NCBI RefSeq assembly: GCF_022229005.1
Contig: NZ_JAKKFD010000017.1
Span: 141,094-205,093 of the forward strand
Direction of reading: 5' to 3'
Length of the DNA stretch: 64,000 bases
Origin: Micromonospora trifolii
GTDB lineage: Bacteria > Actinomycetota > Actinomycetes > Mycobacteriales > Micromonosporaceae
Positions 59,242-64,000 of the stretch are shown here, in pieces. The first letter of the stretch is position 1, and each line of letters opens with the position of its first letter. The position numbers and the translations under genes were made by a program. The notes below the pieces were generated by a model that saw only the letters and a list, made by a program, of their open reading frames with translations, searched no databases and was not told where the DNA came from.

Positions 59242-60171
59242 ATGGAACTTCGGATCTTCACCGAGCCCCAGCAGGGCGCCAGCTACGACCAGTTGCTCGC
59301 CGTCGCCCGCTGCGCCGAGGACGCCGGCTACGGCGCGTTCTTCCGGTCCGACCACTACCTGATGATGGGCGACGTGAGCGGCGAGCCCGGCCCCACCGAC
59401 GCGTGGACCACGCTCGCCGGCCTGGCCCGGGAGACCAGCCGCATCCGGCTCGGCACGCTGATGACCGCCGCCACCTTCCGGCTGCCCGGCCCGCTGGCGA
59501 TCACAGTGGCGCAGGTCGACCAGATGAGCGGCGGCCGGGTGGAGCTGGGCATCGGCACCGGCTGGTACGCCGAGGAGCACAGCGCGTACGGCATCCCGTT
59601 CCCGCCGCTGGGCGAGCGGTTCGACCGGCTGGAGGAGCAGCTCGCCGTCATCACCGGGCTCTGGTCCACGCCGGCGGGGGAGCGGTTCGACCACGACGGC
59701 CGGTACTACCCGGTCCGTGACTCACCCGCCCTGCCCAAGCCCGTGCAGCAGCCGCGTCCACCGATCCTGCTCGGCGGGACGGGCCCGAAGCGCACCCCTC
59801 GGCTGGCCGCCCGCTACGCGGACGAGTTCAACCTGCCGTTCGCCTCGGTGCCGGACACCGCGGCGCAGTTCGACCGGGTCCGCGAAGCCTGCGTCGAGAT
59901 CGGCCGGGACCCGGCCGGAATGGTCTGGTCCAACGCCCTGGTGCTCTGCTGCGGGCGCGACGACGCCGAGGTGGCCCGTCGGGCCGCCGCCATCGGCCGC
60001 GAACCGGACGAACTGCGGGCCAACGGCCTGGCCGGGACTCCCGCTGAGGTGCTGGACACCATCGGCCGGTACGCGGAGATCGGCAGCGAGCGGCTCTACC
60101 TCCAGGTGCTGGACCTCAGCGACCTGGAGCACCTGGAGCTGGTCGCCAGCGAGGTGATGGCGAAGCTCTGA
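59242..60171 (+). CDS. LLM-class F420-dependent oxidoreductase
   Basis: A 309-aa bacterial luciferase-like barrel: IFTEPQQGASYDQLL, RSDHYLMMGD, LGTLMTAATFRLPGPLAITVAQVDQMSGGRVELGIGTGWY and PPILLGGTGPKRTPRLAARYADEFN. The GGRVELGIGTGW motif is typical of the F420-binding group. Substrate unknown. It stands divergent from the ArsR pair and monocistronic. Confidence 0.9.
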   Translation: MELRIFTEPQQGASYDQLLAVARCAEDAGYGAFFRSDHYLMMGDVSGEPGPTDAWTTLAGLARETSRIRLGTLMTAATFRLPGPLAITVAQVDQMSGGRVELGIGTGWYAEEHSAYGIPFPPLGERFDRLEEQLAVITGLWSTPAGERFDHDGRYYPVRDSPALPKPVQQPRPPILLGGTGPKRTPRLAARYADEFNLPFASVPDTAAQFDRVREACVEIGRDPAGMVWSNALVLCCGRDDAEVARRAAAIGREPDELRANGLAGTPAEVLDTIGRYAEIGSERLYLQVLDLSDLEHLELVASEVMAKL

Positions 60172-60190
60172 GTCGGCAGCGCCTCCGGGG

Positions 60191-60613
60191 TCAGGCCCGG
60201 TGGGCGCCCGTCCCCACCGCGTCCGGGTCGCCCAGCACGGTGTCCAGCCGCCCGTCGCCGTCACTGTCCACATAGGTGATGTCCGGGATCCCGTCACCGT
60301 CCACGTCGATTTGGACGACGTCGGCGACGCCGTCGCCGTCGAGGTCGGTGACCACCTCCACCGAGCCGTCCAGGTGACGGGTCACGATCGACTGTGCGCC
60401 GGGGGCGCGCGGTGGCGGGCCGGGTGCCGGCACCGGCGTCGGGGCGGGCGCGGGCGCCGGTGTGGGCCGAGGACCGGGCGTGGGCGACGGGTGGCTCGGC
60501 AATCCGCCGGCCGGCGGCGCGCTGGCCTGCTCGACCTCAATGCCGGTGGGGTCCAGCTCCTCCTCGGAGGGGAACACGTCGCCCCGCAGGGCCGGATCAC
60601 GGTAGCTGCTCAT
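60191..60613 (-). CDS. Protein with Ca-binding D-x-DGDG repeats and proline-rich linker
   Basis: A 140-aa protein. A low-complexity linker of alternating Pro, Ala and Thr near residues 36-76 is followed by three acidic repeats with the D-x-DGDG-x-x-D pattern: DLDGDGVADVV, DVDGDGIPDIT, DSDGDGRLDTV near 95-130. Each can bind calcium like thrombospondin type 3 or EF-hand-like loops. There is no signal peptide visible from this start, so the location is unclear. It is divergent from the PH-like gene by only 20 bp, so their promoters overlap. Confidence 0.8.
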   Translation of the reverse strand: MSSYRDPALRGDVFPSEEELDPTGIEVEQASAPPAGGLPSHPSPTPGPRPTPAPAPAPTPVPAPGPPPRAPGAQSIVTRHLDGSVEVVTDLDGDGVADVVQIDVDGDGIPDITYVDSDGDGRLDTVLGDPDAVGTGAHRA

Positions 60614-60633
60614 GGGCGTAGGGTTCCCCGACG

Positions 60634-61485
60634 ATGACGAGAACAACCGTGCCCGATCGACCGGTGTCCTCGGTGCCCGGTCTGGTGGAAGATCCGGGAA
60701 CCGACGCCACGGTCATGAACGGGGGTCCGAGCGTGGAACTGCGCCGGAATCGGGGGTCCCGTGCGCTCGCCTCGGTGTGCGTACTCGGTGGAGTGCTCTT
60801 GTTGGTCTATCCCAGCGACGGCGCCCTGCTACGGACGATCGTCGCGGTGGGGGCGATCGCGCTCGGCGCGGTGGCGCTGGTCAGCGCGTTGCGGCCGTTC
60901 CGGTTCAGGATCCACTCGGAAGGGCTCAGCATCCGGCGGCCCGGCCTGCGTCGGGAGATCGGGTGGGCCGACGTGGACGTGCTGGTCCTCGACGAGCCGC
61001 CGCGACGCGACGGCTACCCGAAACCGCCGCTACTGCTGCTGGTGCCGGTGCAGGCTGTGCCGCGTGAGCTGGTGACCGCCCGCCACCCGCTCGACGGCCG
61101 GGCGGCCGTCGAGTTGCTCGTCCTCGACCAGGTCCGTGAGCAGCCCGAGCAGGTGTCCGCAGCGCTCACCCGCTACGCCGGAGACCGGTTCGTCGACCTG
61201 CTCGCGCTGCGTCGCGCCGCCTTCGACGCCCCGGAGCTCCCGGTCGGCCTGCGTGGCTACCAGATGGACCGGGTCGACCGGTTGATCCGGCGCGGCCAGG
61301 ACGCGCTGATGTCCGGGGACGCGTCGGCCCGGCAGGCGGCCCGGGGAGAGATCGAACGCGCCACCACCGCCGGTCTGCCGATCGCCCAGCGTGGCTACAA
61401 CACGTTCCAGACGGATACCGTTCTGGGCGCCCTCGTCGCCGCGTTGGCCGACCACCAGAGCACCGATCGGGAGACCGCCACATGA
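60634..61485 (+). CDS. Membrane PH-like protein with DivIVA-like motifs
   Basis: A 283-aa protein. Two membrane helices lie near residues 45-85 (ASVCVLGGVLLLVYPSDGALL and VAVGAIALGAVALVSAL), followed by a PH-like domain (FRFRIHSEGLSIRRPGLRREIGWADVDVLVLDE). The C-terminal part has GLRGYQMDRVDRLIRRGQDALMSGD (about 207-231) and QRGYNTFQTDTVLGALVAAL, both close to the RGYxxxxVDxLL motif of DivIVA-like coiled coils. Overlap by 4 bases links it to the FAD oxidoreductase. A role in membrane-associated assembly is possible. Confidence 0.75.
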   Translation: MTRTTVPDRPVSSVPGLVEDPGTDATVMNGGPSVELRRNRGSRALASVCVLGGVLLLVYPSDGALLRTIVAVGAIALGAVALVSALRPFRFRIHSEGLSIRRPGLRREIGWADVDVLVLDEPPRRDGYPKPPLLLLVPVQAVPRELVTARHPLDGRAAVELLVLDQVREQPEQVSAALTRYAGDRFVDLLALRRAAFDAPELPVGLRGYQMDRVDRLIRRGQDALMSGDASARQAARGEIERATTAGLPIAQRGYNTFQTDTVLGALVAALADHQSTDRETAT

Positions 61486-62753
61486 CCGCGCAGGGACCGC
61501 AGGCCGCGCCGATCATCGACGTTCCGCGCCGCAACTGGGCCGGCAACGTGCGGTACGCCGCGAAGGCGTTCCACAGCCCCACCTCCGTCGACGAACTGCG
61601 CCGCCTCGTCGCCGGCAGCAGCCGGATCCGGGCGGTGGGCAGCGGGCACTCCTTCAACCGTTTCGGCGACACCGACGGTGACCTGGTCAGCCTCGCCGGG
61701 CTGCCCCCGGTCGTCGAGGTGGACCACGAGCGCGGGCAGGTCACAGTGAGCGGCGCGCTGCGCTACGGCGACGTCGCCCGACAGCTGCACACCCAGGGGT
61801 ACGCGCTGGCGAACCTCGCCTCGCTGCCGCACATCTCGGTGGCCGGCGCGGTGGCCACCGCCACCCACGGCTCCGGCCAGACCCACGGCAACCTGGCCAG
61901 CGCGGTCGCCGGCCTGGAACTGGTCACCGCCGACGGCGATCTGCTCCGGGTCGATCGTGACACCGAGACGTTCGCCGGCATGGTGGTCGGGCTCGGCGCG
62001 CTCGGCCTGGTCACCCGCGTGACCCTGGACGTCGTGCCGACCTTCGCGCTGCGCCAGTACGTACGCCTCGACCTCGAGCGGACGGCGTTGGACGAGGCGC
62101 TCGGCTCGGCCTACAGCGTGAGTGTCTTCACCGACTTCCGTACGCCCCGGCTGCGCGAGGTGTGGCGCAAGCAGTTGGCCGACGAGCAGCCACCCCCGGC
62201 GGACTGGCTGGGCACCACTGCCGCGGACCAGCCCCGGCACCCGGTGCTCGGGATGCCGGCGGAGAACTGCACCCCGCAGCTCGGCGAACCGGGCCCGTGG
62301 CACGAGCGCCTGCCGCACTTCAAGCTCGGCTTCACCCCGAGCAGCGGCGACGAACTGCAATCCGAGTACCACGTCGGGCGTGCGGATGCGGCTGACGCGC
62401 TCGCCGCGCTGGACGACGTGGCGGACCTGATCGCCCCGGTGCTGCTGGTGTCCGAGCTGCGGACGGTGGCAGCCGACGAGCTGTGGCTCAGCCCGAACTA
62501 CCGGCGGGACAGCTTCGTGCTGCACTTCACCTGGATCGAGGACACCGCGGCGGTGCTGCCCGTGGTGGCCGCCGTGGAGGAGCGGCTGGCGCCCTTCGCG
62601 CCCCGCCCGCACTGGGGCAAGGTCTTCGTCACCGACCCGGCCGAGCTGTCCGCCCGCTACCCGAGGTACGCCGACTTCGCCGCGCTCCTGGCCGACCTGG
62701 ACCCGAAGGGCACGTTCCGCACCGACGTCCTGGACCGCTACTTCCCCCGGTGA
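61482..62753 (+). CDS. FAD-dependent alditol oxidase-like protein (VAO family)
   Basis: A 423-aa flavoprotein of the vanillyl-alcohol-oxidase fold. VGSGHSFNRFGDTDGD around His56 matches the site where AldO of Streptomyces coelicolor holds FAD covalently, and HISVAGAVATATHGSGQTHGNLASAV near 116-141 and EYHVGRADAADAL are also in AldO and L-gulonolactone-oxidase-like proteins. Its length is near AldO. It would oxidise alditols (xylitol, sorbitol) or sugar lactones with release of peroxide. There is no signal peptide. Confidence 0.85.
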   Translation: MTAQGPQAAPIIDVPRRNWAGNVRYAAKAFHSPTSVDELRRLVAGSSRIRAVGSGHSFNRFGDTDGDLVSLAGLPPVVEVDHERGQVTVSGALRYGDVARQLHTQGYALANLASLPHISVAGAVATATHGSGQTHGNLASAVAGLELVTADGDLLRVDRDTETFAGMVVGLGALGLVTRVTLDVVPTFALRQYVRLDLERTALDEALGSAYSVSVFTDFRTPRLREVWRKQLADEQPPPADWLGTTAADQPRHPVLGMPAENCTPQLGEPGPWHERLPHFKLGFTPSSGDELQSEYHVGRADAADALAALDDVADLIAPVLLVSELRTVAADELWLSPNYRRDSFVLHFTWIEDTAAVLPVVAAVEERLAPFAPRPHWGKVFVTDPAELSARYPRYADFAALLADLDPKGTFRTDVLDRYFPR

Positions 62754-62897
62754 CCCAGTCGGTGCCATAGCGCTGTGGCATGGGGCGGCTGGGATTGGTG
62801 GGGTGGAATACCCCGCCCACACACTGACATCTGTCGATGAACTCCATCGGCCGGTCCCCGTCCCCGGGACCGTCGGCTCCACCCCTCGGAGCGAGAC

Positions 62898-63806
62898 ATG
62901 CAACCCGTACCCGCCATCACCCCCGAACCAGTCGCCCGCCGCCCCCGTCGCGGTCTGCGGTGGGCGCTCGCCCTGGCCGTGCTCGGCACCGGACTGGGCG
63001 CAGCACCGGCCGCCCACGCCGCCGCCAGCCCGTACGAGCGCGGGCCGGCCCCCACCGTGGCCAGCATCGAAGCCAGCCGGGGCGCGTTCGCCATCGCCCA
63101 GAGCACCGTCGCGGCCTCCAGCGTCAGCGGTTTCCGGGGCGGAACGATCTACTACCCGACCAGCACCGCCGAGGGCACCTTCGGCGCGGTGGCGATCTCA
63201 CCCGGCTACACGGCCACCCAGTCCAGCGTGGCCTGGCTGGGGCCGCGCCTCGCCTCGCAGGGCTTCGTGGTGATCACGATCGACACGTTGTCCCGCTACG
63301 ACCAACCGGCCAGCCGGGGCACGCAGCTGCTGGCAGCCCTGGACTACCTCGCCAACACCAGCGGCGTGCGTACCCGGATCGACCGCAACCGGCTCGCCGT
63401 GATGGGGCACTCGATGGGCGGCGGCGGCAGCCTCTCGGCGGCGAACTCACGACCGCAGTTGCAGGCCGCGATCCCGCTGACCGGCTGGCACACAGTCAAG
63501 AACTGGTCCGGCGTACGGGTGCCGACGCTGGTGATCGGCGCCGAGAACGACTCGGTGGCACCGGTGTCATCGCACTCGGAGCCCTTCTACACCAGCCTGC
63601 CGTCCACGCTGGACAAGGCGTACCTGGAACTCAACAACGCCAGCCACTCCGCGCCCACCTCGACGAACGTGACGGTCGCCAAGTACAGCATCTCCTGGCT
63701 GAAGCGCTTCGTGGACGACGACACCCGCTACGACCAGTTCCTCTGCCCCGCACCCTCCGCCTCGACAACCATCCAGGAGTACCGCAACACCTGCCCCCAC
63801 TCCTGA
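62898..63806 (+). CDS. Secreted polyester hydrolase / cutinase of PETase-like family
   Basis: A 302-aa secreted alpha/beta hydrolase. A signal peptide ends near AHA (residue 41), then YERGPAPT opens the mature enzyme as in Thermobifida cutinases. The triad is Ser172 (GHSMGGGGS), Asp218 (AENDSVAP) and His250 (ASHSAP); spacing Ser-Asp 46 and Asp-His 32 equals that of Tf cutinase. Tyr104 (SPGYT) and Trp197 (GWHTVKNW) match the residues that clamp the aromatic ring. Cys283 and Cys299 are placed for the C-terminal disulfide. It should cleave cutin or polyester bonds outside the cell; activity on PET is an inference. Confidence 0.9.
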   Translation: MQPVPAITPEPVARRPRRGLRWALALAVLGTGLGAAPAAHAAASPYERGPAPTVASIEASRGAFAIAQSTVAASSVSGFRGGTIYYPTSTAEGTFGAVAISPGYTATQSSVAWLGPRLASQGFVVITIDTLSRYDQPASRGTQLLAALDYLANTSGVRTRIDRNRLAVMGHSMGGGGSLSAANSRPQLQAAIPLTGWHTVKNWSGVRVPTLVIGAENDSVAPVSSHSEPFYTSLPSTLDKAYLELNNASHSAPTSTNVTVAKYSISWLKRFVDDDTRYDQFLCPAPSASTTIQEYRNTCPHS

Positions 63807-63932
63807 CCCACGCCCCCTGCCCCGCCCCCGCCCCCGGCCCCCGCCTCGGTTGATCATGAAGTTATTGCCACTCGGCGCGGGGTGGTTTCTAAGGTTCAGT
63901 GCAACTGATCTTGGTTGTGCTGGGGGGTGTTG

Positions 63933-64000
63933 GTGGCCAGGCCGGGTGTGTTGACGTTCGGGCATCGGCAGGTGTTGGAGCATCTGTGGGGTGCGGGTCG
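63933..64000 (+). mobile_element. Start of a possible IS30-type transposase, cut by the window end
   Basis: The frame from GTG 63933 encodes VARPGVLTFGHRQVLEHLWGAG and remains open at the edge. This resembles the N-terminal HTH of IS30-like transposases. The upstream bases 63888-63912 (TCTAAGGTTCAGTGCAACTGATCTT) may hold the left inverted repeat, since GTTGCACT-type ends are typical of IS30 elements. The assignment rests on 22 residues only. Confidence 0.45.

Noticed and set aside
1..64000. CRISPR array, rRNA operon or NRPS/PKS modules
   Set aside because: No regularly spaced repeats, rRNA-like sequences or long multi-modular synthase frames were seen.

Overview
The window is high-GC (mostly near 70% by eye), densely coded DNA with GTG starts, ATGA/GTGA stop-start overlaps and many actinomycete-only families (XRE/DUF5753 plus DUF397 pairs, SARP/BTAD regulators, SigE- and SigJ-type sigma factors, an F420-type LLM oxidoreductase, an EboC homologue of the SCO3242 type). 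This suggests a filamentous actinomycete of the Micromonosporaceae, most likely Micromonospora or a close relative. The genus is inferred from gene content and intergenic palindromes; there is no rRNA to confirm it.

Region 1 (61-8250) is one tightly coupled eight-gene operon of the Ebo type: inositol-phosphate-synthase-like protein, UbiA prenyltransferase (EboC), TIM-barrel isomerase, EboA, TatD-like EboB, EboE, phosphodiesterase-like EboF and a trans-polyprenyl diphosphate synthase. The genes could plausibly make a prenyl donor, a cyclitol acceptor and a membrane prenyltransferase product, with EboF trimming phosphates. Two CTTTCCGAAAC repeats 21 bp apart precede it.

Region 2 (8470-15530) encodes two large secreted sugar-oxidising or sugar-cleaving proteins (GSDH-PKD-CBM6-ricin lectin; ThuA-DUF1080-CBM6-ricin lectin) with near-identical lectin tails, a truncated histidine kinase flanked by two long perfect hairpins, and a cytoplasmic sugar isomerase. 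Region 3 (15595-20034) has a YtxH-like protein, tRNA-Asn, an MMPL/RND transporter overlapping an FAD amine-oxidase-like enzyme, and a CAT-anticodon tRNA.

Region 4 (20035-about 31500) is accessory. It starts, directly after the tRNA, with a low-GC two-gene unit (Hanks-type kinase plus TPR protein), followed by XRE regulators, DUF397, a uridine-kinase-like P-loop protein, a GyrB-like fragment protein, a PIN/Phd toxin-antitoxin pair, a TMEM175-type channel and several unknown genes.

Region 5 (31529-40564) carries two giant BTAD regulators of opposite domain order and orientation (MalT-like ATPase with C-terminal BTAD; AfsR-like with N-terminal BTAD), three secreted proteins of unknown function, and a strong terminator. 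Region 6 (40642-53938) is regulatory and stress-related: SigE-family sigma with a membrane partner, a HAD-Imm21 fusion, two MITE-like palindromes, type II NADH dehydrogenase-like protein, a LuxR two-component system, SigJ-type sigma, an HD hydrolase, MFS exporter and small regulators. Region 7 (54045-63806) is catabolic and varied: TetR-controlled aldo/keto reductase, Uma2 nuclease, methyltransferase, Ig-like plus GH26-like pair, ArsR/SRPBCC pair, LLM oxidoreductase, Ca-binding-repeat protein, PH-like protein, alditol oxidase-like flavoprotein, and a secreted polyester hydrolase with an intact cutinase/PETase triad. The last 70 bases look like the start of an insertion-sequence transposase running off the edge.
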